From a virus: DNA of 24,903 bases. The DNA lies in IMG/VR virus record IMGVR_UViG_3300037502_003241, positions 1 to 24,903 of that record; one strand, given 5' to 3'. Every line of letters starts with the position of its first letter. The stretch's first letter is position 1. Shown here piece after piece: positions 1-7,035 of the stretch. The notes under the pieces were generated by a model that saw only the letters and a program-made list of their open reading frames with translations, was not told the origin of the DNA and searched no databases. The translations under genes and the position numbers were made by a program.

Positions 1-385
1 GCAGTGCCTCCACTTGCGCCCACGCGGCCAACAGGCCATCGCGGAGTTCATCGGGCAGGCTTTCGCTCGACACGGCGAAGGTGCGCGAGCCAGCCGGTGC
101 GTTGACGGAGACAGCGGCGGACAGGCGTTTTCGGAATTCCGTGGCCACTTGGACTTCGTTGCCTTCGGCGTCTGTCTCGACCTCGTAGGCGGTGGCCACT
201 TGGCCGTCACTTTCCATCATCACTTGGCTGACGCTCTCGCCTTCGGGGAGTTGCGCTTGCAGCCATGCGAGCAGGGCGGTGGCGGTTGTGGCCAAGTCGC
301 CCTCAAGCGCGATGTCGGTTGTCGTTGCGTAGTCGCCGCTTTTGGAGAAGCGGGTCAGTTGGTTGTTGGAGAGGAGGAGGTTCAT
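1..385 (-). CDS. Hypothetical phage protein, C-terminus cut by window edge
   Basis: The reading frame starts at ATG 385 and runs off the left edge, giving 128 visible residues. Its ATG overlaps the TGA of the tail fibre-like gene (ATGA), so it is translationally coupled and belongs to the same late operon. The start reads MNLLLSNNQLTRFSKSGDYA. The rest is acidic and rich in Ala, Thr and Val, with a block of charged residues near 70-85. I do not recognise the family. Its place just after a fibre-like gene suggests a virion or fibre-accessory protein, which is inference only. Confidence 0.75.
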   Translation of the reverse strand, partial: MNLLLSNNQLTRFSKSGDYATTTDIALEGDLATTATALLAWLQAQLPEGESVSQVMMESDGQVATAYEVETDAEGNEVQVATEFRKRLSAAVSVNAPAGSRTFAVSSESLPDELRDGLLAAWAQVEAL

Positions 386-1725
386 GGGGCTGGCGTAGGC
401 AAAGTTCCTTGGATTCCGATGTAGTGAATACCGACGCCTTCGCCAGAAGCACCAGAATCGGGCCCGTCCCATCGCTGCCACATTTGCGGGCCGAGCGTGG
501 TGTTGTTGCTGTGGCTCAAAGAGACCTCGGCTGATTCACCAGAGCCAGTTTCGACGCTGCCATAGATTGTGTAAGGAGGGCTGCTTTTAACTCCTCGCAG
601 TTTCAAATTTAGCCTGGCACGGGTATTTGTTGTCCACCCAGAGACACCAGTGTTGGTCATGACCACTTGGCTGGCGTTGGTGTGGCCAAGGGCCAAAACC
701 CAGTTGTTGCTGGTATGGGGTCCGCAATTTCGGAAAACGGCGGTTCCGTTTGTGACCAGCGAACCGATCAAGTCTGTCCATGTCGGCGCGTTTGTATCTG
801 TGGTTCCAGCGGTATTGACCGCCCAGACTACATTAGAAACGCTGATCTTGTCGTGTTGGGAGTAGGCCGTGCTTGCTGTCCACGAATTTGTCGGCTGTGG
901 CACATAATACAGGCCGTAGCCATTCACAGCCCACATGGAGCTTTGCAATCTGTTGCCCAAAATAAATGCAAATGCTGGCTGCGTGACGACTCCTGGCTTG
1001 CTAACTCTCAATCTAAAATTCACATTTCCACCATCGCTTGGTCGCCACGCATTCCCGCCAAAAATGTTATCGGGTGGCGATTGAATGGCCGCGCCAGCGT
1101 GATTTATTCCAATACGATCAGTTGTGTAAAGAAGCTGACTAAAACCAAGCCCAGACCCGCCAAGACCACCAGAAGAGGTGGTTGGGCTAGTGCCAGCCGT
1201 AATCCAATTTCCTAGACCTTGAAGACCAAACCAGTAGGTCATGTTCATTGTTGCTTCGGGATTGCCCATCCGCGCATCAACCAAATCCCTCGTCATAATC
1301 GAAGACCCACTAGCCGCCGTCTGATTAGGAGCCGTATTCGCCGTGCCGCTCATGGTTATGTTGCCAGTGGCGGTGAGGGTGCCAGAGGTGGTGAGGTTGG
1401 AGGCAACCAAGGTCCCTGCGATTGTTGATGTCGTTGGCCCAAATGACGCTCGCGGACTACCAGCAACGACTAACTCAATGCCATTTGCGGTGTTCGTAAA
1501 GCGCAACAAACCCGTGTCGCTTCCGCTGTTAAGCGAGACCCCGCCAAACGTGACACTGTTGGTTGCGCCGAGGCCGATGGCGCTCCTTGCCGCCGCAGCG
1601 TTGCTCGCGGTCAGCACGGCGCGTCCGGTGGCGGTGGCGTCTGTGATGTCCGTAGATGTCGGCGGGTTTTCGATCTGGCCAAGGGCCGCGACCGCCGAGG
1701 CTAAGAGTATAATTGCCCAGCGCAT
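382..1725 (-). CDS. Tail fibre-like protein with signal-peptide-like N-terminus
   Basis: This 447-residue protein is rich in Ser, Thr, Gly and Asn. Residues about 35-130 (TASNAAAARSAIGLGATN, then SVTFGGVSLNS and repeated TSGTLTATGNITMSG-like strands) are typical of the shaft of phage and prophage tail fibres. The C-terminal half (about 150-447) is probably the receptor-binding or trimer-forming part and matches nothing I can name. I start at ATG 1725, two bases after the TAA of the preceding gene; a longer frame would begin inside that gene. The N-terminus MRWAIILLASAVAALGQ has a basic residue, a hydrophobic core and an AxG-type cleavage site, like a Sec signal peptide, which is odd for a virion protein. 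It could instead be a hydrophobic anchor for particle assembly. Confidence 0.75.
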   Translation of the reverse strand: MRWAIILLASAVAALGQIENPPTSTDITDATATGRAVLTASNAAAARSAIGLGATNSVTFGGVSLNSGSDTGLLRFTNTANGIELVVAGSPRASFGPTTSTIAGTLVASNLTTSGTLTATGNITMSGTANTAPNQTAASGSSIMTRDLVDARMGNPEATMNMTYWFGLQGLGNWITAGTSPTTSSGGLGGSGLGFSQLLYTTDRIGINHAGAAIQSPPDNIFGGNAWRPSDGGNVNFRLRVSKPGVVTQPAFAFILGNRLQSSMWAVNGYGLYYVPQPTNSWTASTAYSQHDKISVSNVVWAVNTAGTTDTNAPTWTDLIGSLVTNGTAVFRNCGPHTSNNWVLALGHTNASQVVMTNTGVSGWTTNTRARLNLKLRGVKSSPPYTIYGSVETGSGESAEVSLSHSNNTTLGPQMWQRWDGPDSGASGEGVGIHYIGIQGTLPTPAP

Positions 1726-1727
1726 GG

Positions 1728-2033
1728 TTAGATTCCTTCCTTGGCAACCCACTTCTTGCCAGAGCTAGAGCAGATGACGTTGACCGCCTGGCTTGGCACC
1801 CAGCCGCCATTGAAAGTGACACTGCCGCCGGCGTTGACCCGGATGCTGTTGCTGTCGGCTGTGGCCGCCGCGCCGAAATTGATGTGCATGATCGTGTCGC
1901 TGATATTCTGGAAGACCAGATAGACGCGCGACTCGTTGGCCGGCATCACTTCCTGGCTCGATGTTCCGGTGGTCGCCGCGCTGCGGTCGATGACGATGCC
2001 GTTGGACGGCCGGGTTTTTACGTTGGGGTGCAT
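1728..2033 (-). CDS. Small beta-rich structural protein, function unknown
   Basis: This 101-residue protein starts at ATG 2033, two bases after the TAA of the adaptor gene, in the leader CTAACCATG that is also seen before the fibre gene (1725) and the scaffold gene (8106). The central part, RVYLVFQNISDTIMHINFG, followed by a Gly-rich strand region, resembles small beta-sandwich virion proteins found near fibre genes of short-tailed phages. That comparison is from memory. Position between the adaptor and the fibre supports a tail or decoration role. No catalytic motif is visible. Confidence 0.7.
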   Translation of the reverse strand: MHPNVKTRPSNGIVIDRSAATTGTSSQEVMPANESRVYLVFQNISDTIMHINFGAAATADSNSIRVNAGGSVTFNGGWVPSQAVNVICSSSGKKWVAKEGI

Positions 2034-2035
2034 GG

Positions 2036-2653
2036 TTAGTATTGGTTGATGCGGGCGGTCCACATGGAGGGCTGGCCCTGTTGGAAGTAGTATTTGTCGC
2101 GCTGGGAAATCAGCTCGGCCTCGGCCATTTGCTCCATGGCCAGCGCCTTGTCGAACTGGCCGTCCTCGGTCAAGAGGTCGGCGGAAAGCATGAAGGCGGC
2201 AGCCTTGGCCAAGACCGCCGGCACAGTCGCGGTGAGGTTGCCGGTTGTGTAGGTGTCCGGCCGCACCCGGTAGCGGACATAGACGCTGGTCGGCAGGTCG
2301 GTGCTGTCGGGGAAGCGGATGTTGTCGCCGAGGAGGGTGTATTGGAGTTCTCTCGGGCTGGCCGTGGTGTTGGGATTGTCCCGCGTGACGGCGAAGACTT
2401 CGCCCATGGCGGTTTGGCCGGATTGTTCGTAGTCGATATACCAACCCGTGGTGGCGTTGCCTTGGATCGTCCGCTCTTCGACCCGGCACAGCTCGGGCCA
2501 GTCCGCCCAGGTCCAGCATTGCTCGATGGCGTCGTTGGCGGCGGCGACCAACATCGTCTGCGCACCGCTCGGGATGTTGGAGATGGATGAGGCGTCGTTG
2601 CCGACTCTCTGCCAGGCTCTCAGGAGGATGCTTTGTAAGGTGACGGTTCTCAC
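2036..2653 (-). CDS. Head-tail adaptor / connector-like protein
   Basis: This 205-residue protein begins MRTVTLQSILLRAWQRVGND and contains AANDAIEQCWTWADWPEL near residues 37-54. This helical opening with a Trp-rich segment, directly after the portal gene, is typical of the adaptor that attaches below the portal in short-tailed phages (gp4/gp11-like). The middle has beta-rich, base-plate-like sequence, and residues about 140-190 are helical (AKAAAFMLSADLLTEDGQFDKALAME). The start is GTG 2653; no better start lies nearby. That GTG sits inside the heptamer repeat at 2651-2718 and has no Shine-Dalgarno sequence, so the repeat seems to supply the start codon. Confidence 0.7.
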   Translation of the reverse strand: MRTVTLQSILLRAWQRVGNDASSISNIPSGAQTMLVAAANDAIEQCWTWADWPELCRVEERTIQGNATTGWYIDYEQSGQTAMGEVFAVTRDNPNTTASPRELQYTLLGDNIRFPDSTDLPTSVYVRYRVRPDTYTTGNLTATVPAVLAKAAAFMLSADLLTEDGQFDKALAMEQMAEAELISQRDKYYFQQGQPSMWTARINQY

Positions 2654-2718
2654 GGAGACACTAAGGCACTAAGGGGTCAGAGGTTTGGAATTTTGCATTT
2701 TGCGTTCTGCGTTCTTCA
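2651..2718 (-). repeat. Heptamer repeat array between portal and adaptor genes
   Basis: On the minus strand the spacer between the portal stop and the adaptor start reads almost entirely as degenerate 7-base units (GAACGCA twice, AAATGCA, AAATTCC, AAACCTC, TGACCCC, then CTTAGTG-type units). It starts just after the portal TAA and ends in the adaptor's GTG. A 16-codon micro-ORF starting at the ATG right after the portal stop lies inside it; I do not call it as a gene. Confidence 0.75.
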
Positions 2719-2719
2719 T

Positions 2720-4870
2720 TTAGGCCGCGGCGGCCGTCTGGCCGCGGGCGGCGAAGGCTCCGCCCATGCTCTGCGGCTGGCTCGCTAAGGCGGGGACGGC
2801 GCCGGTGCGGCCGATTTGGGCGTTTTGGATTTGGGTCATTTGGAACTGGAGGGCTTGGGCGCGGGCGTCGACCATGCCTTTGTAGATTTCGTCTCCGGCG
2901 TAGCGTTGCTGGAGCTGCGGATTTGCTTGAATCGCGCCTTGCAGGACTTGGAGGCGGAGCTGGGGATTGACGCCTTGCTCGGGCAACGGGGGCTCGACGC
3001 CGGCGGCGATCTTGGTCAGGGCGAGCTGTTCGTCTTCGGCTTCTTTGGCCGTGGCGACTTGTTCGCTGCGGACGATCATGGACGCCAGGCTTGGATCGAC
3101 GGCGCCGACGATGAAGTTGACCAATCCGGCGCGGTCGATGACGCCGGCGACGTCGAGGGGAACGGCGACCTTGGCGATGTATTCGAGCTTTTTGCCGAGG
3201 ACTTCGGCGTCGAGGTCGCGGACGTCGAATTCGGTGACCAGGTCGTAGCGGCCTTGGATGGCTTCGCGGCTGACTTGGAACGGCGCGGGCATGGCGCCGG
3301 CGACGCGGGCGATCTCGGTGTCCGAGAGGTATTGCTGCATCAGGGCGAAGGCCTGGGCGATGACGGCTTTGCAGCTGCGGAGCCAGCGGTCGACCATGGT
3401 TTGCTGGGTGAGCATGGTGAGCGGCTGCGGGACGCTGGCGCTGAAGCGGCCGAAGTATTCATCCACGTCGCGGCGGGTGGCGGCTTCGATCTCGATGGTG
3501 CCGGAGTCGAAGCGCGGGGGGTCCATCCAGCCGAATTCGTTCGGGCGTCTCTCCGGGATCTGGGCGCCGGGGCCGAAGATGAGGTTCAGCTTGCCGCGGT
3601 TCGCCGGGACGCGGACGGGCGGGAGGACGGCGACGGCGGCGCGGTCGGATCGGAAATCCCGCTGAGTCTTGATCTCATACTGCTGGCTCTCGAGGAGCTC
3701 GGGGACGCCGCGGGATTCGAGGAGGTTGCGGGAGATGCGTTCGCGGGCGAATTCGACGAAGGGGTAGTCGCCGTGCGAGTAGGGCAGGAGTTCGCTGACG
3801 GCGACGTCCTCGGCGACGGATTCGTGGAGGACGGTGTAGTGGACGCGGGTGGTTTGGTCCGGGTTGAACTGCTTCTGATAATAGTGCCAGAGCTCGACCA
3901 TCTCGCGCTCGGTCTCGAGGTTGATGATTTCTTGGCGGTAGTAGTTGCGGATGGGGCGGCGGTAGGCGCCTTTGTGCTTGAGGGCTTCGGTGACGAAGTC
4001 TTCGCTGTAGCCGTCGGTGACGATGCGTTCACGCAGCTCGGTCTCGGTGACGAGTTCCCTCCACGCGACGTAGCGGGCGCGTTGGAGGTCGGCGGTTTGG
4101 GCGGGGAAATAGATGTCCTCCCAGGGTTCGAGGGCGACGAATTCGGGGCGGTTCTCGAAGAGGTAGGGATTTTCGTAGGTGGCGGCGCCGGTGTTGCGGA
4201 GGTCGCGGACGCAGCTGACTTTGCCGGCGGCGGGGCCGAAGAGGTCGCTGAGCATTTGCTTGGCGTCGTCCTCTTGGAGCGGGTCCATGATGCTCTCGAG
4301 GAGGATCTGGATGATGGGGTCGCCGGTTTCGGCGAGCATGGCGGTAAGCTGGTCGAGGGTGATGGTCTTCGACTCGGTGCGGGTGGTGCGGCGCCAGAAC
4401 ACGCCCATGATGGCGAGGCCGTATTGCTCCTGCATTTGCGCGAGGAGTTCGACTTCGCGGCGGAGGTCGTCGGCGCAGTGTTGGAAGAGCATCCATTTCA
4501 GCGCGGTCTCGGCGCTGACTTTGGCGGCGTAGTCGCCGCTCTCGACGGGCTGGAGCTGGAGTTTGCTGCGGAAGAAGGCGTTGGTGAGGAGGGCGACGTT
4601 CTCGTTGCAGATTTGGTCGGCAAGGCGGACGCGGGCGTCGCTGGCGCCTTCCCAGGGGAAAGCCTGGCGGCCGAGGGCGGCGGTGTGTTTGCGTCCGTCG
4701 GGGGATTGTCCGGACCAGATGGCGTGGCGGACTTCGTAATTGCGCTGCTTTTTGTCGAGGTAGCCGGAGACGTCGGACTCGGCCTCCTGGATGTTGAGGA
4801 GGAAGCCGCGGATGTCTTCCGCGGACGGCTTACCGAGGGTCGCTTCGTAGTTGTAGCCGGCCGAAGTCAT
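2720..4870 (-). CDS. Portal protein
   Basis: This 716-residue protein forms the dodecameric ring at one capsid vertex through which DNA is packaged and ejected. The length and layout match portals of P22-like or related short-tailed phages. An N-terminal helical region (about 30-110) includes ALGRQAFPWEGASDARV, where the FPWEGASD motif is common in these portals. The clip/wing region follows (about 180-400), then a long helix-rich crown and a Gln/Ala-rich C-terminus (about 590-716). It begins at ATG 4870, overlapping the TGA of the upstream gene (ATGA). The neighbours (capsid upstream, adaptor downstream) agree. The ORF is intact. An antisense ORF of similar length exists but is compositional shadow. 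Confidence 0.88.
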   Translation of the reverse strand: MTSAGYNYEATLGKPSAEDIRGFLLNIQEAESDVSGYLDKKQRNYEVRHAIWSGQSPDGRKHTAALGRQAFPWEGASDARVRLADQICNENVALLTNAFFRSKLQLQPVESGDYAAKVSAETALKWMLFQHCADDLRREVELLAQMQEQYGLAIMGVFWRRTTRTESKTITLDQLTAMLAETGDPIIQILLESIMDPLQEDDAKQMLSDLFGPAAGKVSCVRDLRNTGAATYENPYLFENRPEFVALEPWEDIYFPAQTADLQRARYVAWRELVTETELRERIVTDGYSEDFVTEALKHKGAYRRPIRNYYRQEIINLETEREMVELWHYYQKQFNPDQTTRVHYTVLHESVAEDVAVSELLPYSHGDYPFVEFARERISRNLLESRGVPELLESQQYEIKTQRDFRSDRAAVAVLPPVRVPANRGKLNLIFGPGAQIPERRPNEFGWMDPPRFDSGTIEIEAATRRDVDEYFGRFSASVPQPLTMLTQQTMVDRWLRSCKAVIAQAFALMQQYLSDTEIARVAGAMPAPFQVSREAIQGRYDLVTEFDVRDLDAEVLGKKLEYIAKVAVPLDVAGVIDRAGLVNFIVGAVDPSLASMIVRSEQVATAKEAEDEQLALTKIAAGVEPPLPEQGVNPQLRLQVLQGAIQANPQLQQRYAGDEIYKGMVDARAQALQFQMTQIQNAQIGRTGAVPALASQPQSMGGAFAARGQTAAAA

Positions 4871-5292
4871 AGGGATGAGACTTGAGTTTGAGACTTGAGT
4901 GAAGGGGTCCGGCGGTCATAGACCGCCGCTACAGTGCACTCAGGTTTCAAGTTTCCGGTTTCAGCCTTCGCGGGTGCTTCGAGTCCCGCAAAACTCACTT
5001 GAGTTTTGCTGGACGATGACTGCACCCGACACTCGGGGTTGTCGCGGAGCAATGATTTGAGCCAGTCTTTGTCGCGGGTGATGCCGGGGTGGCGGCGTTC
5101 CCAATCGACGAAGGCGAAGGCGTCGATGCTGGCGACGTGCTGGCCTACGCCTTCGATGTGGGCGTGCTCGAGGACGGCGTTGGCTTGGGCGATGCGCATT
5201 TGCCGGGCCCGCGCATTGACGGCTTGGGCATACCAGCCGCGCTTGAGTTCCTCTTTGACGAGGGCGCCGAGTTCGGTGTCGAGGTCGAGCAT
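4867..5292 (-). CDS. Hypothetical virion-region protein with repeat-derived C-terminal tail
   Basis: This 141-residue protein lies between capsid-associated genes and the portal and shares an ATGA overlap with the portal gene. Residues 1 to about 90 are helical and charged (ELGALVKEELKRGWYAQAV, then FAFVDWERRHPGITRDKDW) and look like an ordinary phage protein, although I do not recognise the family. Residues about 91-141, starting near QSSSSKTQVS and containing TVAAVYDRRTPSLKSQ, are encoded by the composite repeat at 4872-5028. The original gene therefore probably ended earlier and the repeat extended it, keeping the stop in register with the portal start. The ATG at 5292 has no Shine-Dalgarno sequence; the second composite repeat (5301-5420) lies just upstream of it. 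Confidence 0.7.
   Translation of the reverse strand: MLDLDTELGALVKEELKRGWYAQAVNARARQMRIAQANAVLEHAHIEGVGQHVASIDAFAFVDWERRHPGITRDKDWLKSLLRDNPECRVQSSSSKTQVSFAGLEAPAKAETGNLKPECTVAAVYDRRTPSLKSQTQVSSL
4872..5028 (-). repeat. Composite repeat A: heptamers, palindrome, heptamers, further hairpins
   Basis: On the plus strand: a pair of direct repeats (GAGACTTGAGT, 4877-4900 region), the palindrome CGGCGGTC-ATA-GACCGCCG (4910-4928) followed by CTACAG, more heptamers (AAACTTG- and GGTTTCA-like units, 4941-4970), a 9-bp-arm palindrome CAAAACTCA-CT-TGAGTTTTG (4989-5008), and arms GGGTGC (4972-4977) and GCACCC (5022-5027). The first part matches composite B at 5301-5420 closely. It is translated as the C-terminal tail of the upstream gene. 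Confidence 0.75.
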
Positions 5293-5300
5293 GAAGAGAG

Positions 5301-5420
5301 GGATGAAACTTGAGTTTGAAACTTGAGTGACGGGGTCACGGCGGGTCCGGAGGCCCCGCCCTACCCTCTACTCAGGCTTCAAGTTTCAGCCTTCAGCCTT
5401 GGTTGTTTGAAGTTTCACGC
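5301..5420 (-). repeat. Composite repeat B, sister of the copy at 4872
   Basis: The plus strand has the same opening as copy A (AGGGATGAAACTTGAGTTTG here; G replaces A at two sites in A). It continues with a different palindrome (5340-5360, GGCGGG and CCCGCC outer arms around TCCGGA) followed by CTACC, then CTCAGGCTTCAAGTTTC and several GGCTGAA/GCTGAAA-type heptamers on the minus strand. TCAAGTTTC in the right part can pair with GAAACTTGA in the left part. It lies in the spacer just upstream of the 141-residue gene. Confidence 0.75.
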
Positions 5421-5422
5421 TT

Positions 5423-5492
5423 TTGCGGCCCTGGGAGTTTTCCCTGAATCCCACCATGAGTTGCCGAGTTGGCGACAAGCCCAGGGCCGCAA
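5423..5492. repeat. 70-bp inverted repeat with perfect 13-bp arms
   Basis: TTGCGGCCCTGGG (5423-5435) and CCCAGGGCCGCAA (5480-5492) are perfect inverted repeats around a 44-base centre, which itself has a weaker inverted pair (TTGCCG and GGCGACAA). It sits in the spacer between the 147- and 141-residue genes. Neither strand has a T-run after the stem, so it is not a clear intrinsic terminator. It resembles a MITE- or REP-like insertion. Confidence 0.7.
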
Positions 5493-5508
5493 GGTGCGTG
5501 CTACCTCA

Positions 5509-5952
5509 TCAGCTGATGGCGTCGAGCTGCTGAACTTCGAGGAAGATGTGGATCTCCCCGGCGTTCAACTCGAGCAGGTCGTAGCTCGCCATGGAGGCGA
5601 AGCGGGCGACGACGGCGGTGGCGGCTTCGTAGGCGAACGTGGTGTTCGTCGCGTTGGCCAGCACTTCGGTGCCGTTGCGGTTGATCTGCTGGGCGTTCAC
5701 GAAGCGGGTCGCGCTTCCGGAATCGCCGATGCTGATGGTGTTCGAGTTGTAGGCGGTGGTGCCAATGAGCTCGAACGGGGTTTTGAGCCAAGTGGCCGCA
5801 GCTTTGACTACGCTGTTGGCCGGCAACGTGATCAGGGTGATGTCCTGAGTGGTGTTGTCGGTGCCTTGCGTCAGGTCCGGATGGTCGATGACGAAGCGGT
5901 AGTTGTAGCCACGAGGTGACTCGTGGAGTGAGCGGAATACGTTAGTTGTCAT
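5509..5952 (-). CDS. Capsid-adjacent structural protein, function unknown
   Basis: This 147-residue protein is encoded directly after the major capsid gene. Its ATG at 5952 has a good Shine-Dalgarno sequence (CGGAGGAA, about 10 bases upstream), as does the capsid gene; few other genes here do, which suggests high expression. The sequence is beta-rich (ITLITLPANSVVKAAATWLK, FAYEAATAVVARFASM, GEIHIFLEVQQLD). Position and expression signals suggest a head decoration or head-completion protein. I cannot assign a family. Confidence 0.72.
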   Translation of the reverse strand: MTTNVFRSLHESPRGYNYRFVIDHPDLTQGTDNTTQDITLITLPANSVVKAAATWLKTPFELIGTTAYNSNTISIGDSGSATRFVNAQQINRNGTEVLANATNTTFAYEAATAVVARFASMASYDLLELNAGEIHIFLEVQQLDAIS

Positions 5953-5970
5953 AGTGCTTGATTCCTCCGA

Positions 5971-6984
5971 TTAGTCCGCGGTGCTGGCGATCTTGCCGTG
6001 CACGAGGGGGTTATCGACTTGGAGCGCGGCGATCGTGTCGACGATGCCACGGGGGCCACCGCCTTCGTCGTCGAGCGGCATGTAGCGCGGACGGCGGTTG
6101 TAGCGGATCGAGATGCCATCCATGTCCAGGATGTAACCACGACGCAGCTGGGAAGCGGCGACTTGATCCTTGGCAAGAAATAGACTCGGTGTAAGAGCCA
6201 AGTCTCCAAAATCTCCAACGAACAGATCGACCTTCGCGTAGTAGCTGAGGTCTTCGCTGTTTTGGTTGAAGAGGCGGACGGTGGCGCCGGTGTTGGTGCT
6301 GCCGAACTGGACTTGCTGGAAGCCGGTGAAACGGCGCTTGAGCGTGGGTCCGCACAGGAGCGTGTAGCTCTTGTTCTTGCCGCACTGCTCATACAACGAC
6401 TGGAGCAACGCCTGGATGGTGGTGTCCGTGATGCTGTTGGTCGCGGTCGTGCTGATCGAGGCAGCGGGCGTGCGGTAGGCGGCCGGAACTGCGGTGGCCG
6501 TATCGCTCTGCGCACTGTTGCTGATCCACGAGCCGAGGCCGCGGGTCTTATACGGCGTGGCGCCGGATTGTTCGGTGCTGTCTTGGTCGGAGCAGAACAC
6601 GGACTCGAGGTCACGAGCGAGCTCCTGCAAGCTCTTGGTGACGGCGCGAGCCATCTCACGTTTGCGTCCGATGCCTGCCACGTCAGTGACGCTTTCGGCG
6701 AGATCATCCACCTTCGGAAGTCTCCACATTTTTTGGATGCGGCCGTAGAGGCGGGCGCGGTTGGCAGCCTGGTTAGCGAACGTGGTAGCGTCCTGGTTGG
6801 AGAGCACGCCGGTGAGGACGGGCTCGTTCATTGCGTCGACCAGCCAGCTGAAGAGCGGGTTGGTCGGTTCTTTGGATTTTTTGGCCATCGAGAGGAGCGG
6901 GGTGCTCTTCTGGTCGGCCACGGCGATGAGGTCCGCGAGATCCTCGCGGGCGCCCACCTGATTTGTGATGAGTAGCTCAGCCAC
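5971..6984 (-). CDS. Major capsid protein, DUF5309/SU10-like
   Basis: This 337-residue protein should form the HK97-fold head shell. Family-like features are the N-terminal region with PLLSMAKK and PLFSWLVDAMNEP (about residues 28-53), the helical stretch GRKREMARAVTKSLQELARD (about 106-125; the spine helix in this family), and the late strand region ILDMDGISIRYNRRPRYMPL. It begins at GTG 6984, supported by the strong Shine-Dalgarno AAGGAGGAA (6991-6999), 8 bases from the start. There is no separate N-terminal delta domain. The neighbours are a scaffold-like gene upstream and the portal downstream. The family call is from sequence pattern memory. Confidence 0.82.
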   Translation of the reverse strand: MAELLITNQVGAREDLADLIAVADQKSTPLLSMAKKSKEPTNPLFSWLVDAMNEPVLTGVLSNQDATTFANQAANRARLYGRIQKMWRLPKVDDLAESVTDVAGIGRKREMARAVTKSLQELARDLESVFCSDQDSTEQSGATPYKTRGLGSWISNSAQSDTATAVPAAYRTPAASISTTATNSITDTTIQALLQSLYEQCGKNKSYTLLCGPTLKRRFTGFQQVQFGSTNTGATVRLFNQNSEDLSYYAKVDLFVGDFGDLALTPSLFLAKDQVAASQLRRGYILDMDGISIRYNRRPRYMPLDDEGGGPRGIVDTIAALQVDNPLVHGKIASTAD

Positions 6985-6990
6985 TGTGGT

Positions 6991-6999
6991 TTCCTCCTT
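6991..6999 (-). promoter_or_regulatory. Strong ribosome binding site of the capsid gene
   Basis: On the minus strand AAGGAGGAA precedes GTG 6984 by 7-8 bases. It decides the GTG start. It stands out because most junctions in this operon rely on stop-start overlap or have a repeat where the site should be. Confidence 0.85.
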
Positions 7000-7035
7000 G
7001 GAAAAGTTTGTTTTGGAATCTTGGTTGGAAGGGCA

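Noticed and set aside
2696-2719. 16-codon micro-ORF just after the portal stop
   Set aside because: It is wholly made of heptamer repeat sequence; nothing supports translation.
2816-4885. 689-codon open frame on the plus strand opposite the portal gene
   Set aside because: It mirrors the portal codon pattern, is full of Gly/Asp/Val/Glu typical of antisense to GC-rich coding DNA, and has no recognisable motif.
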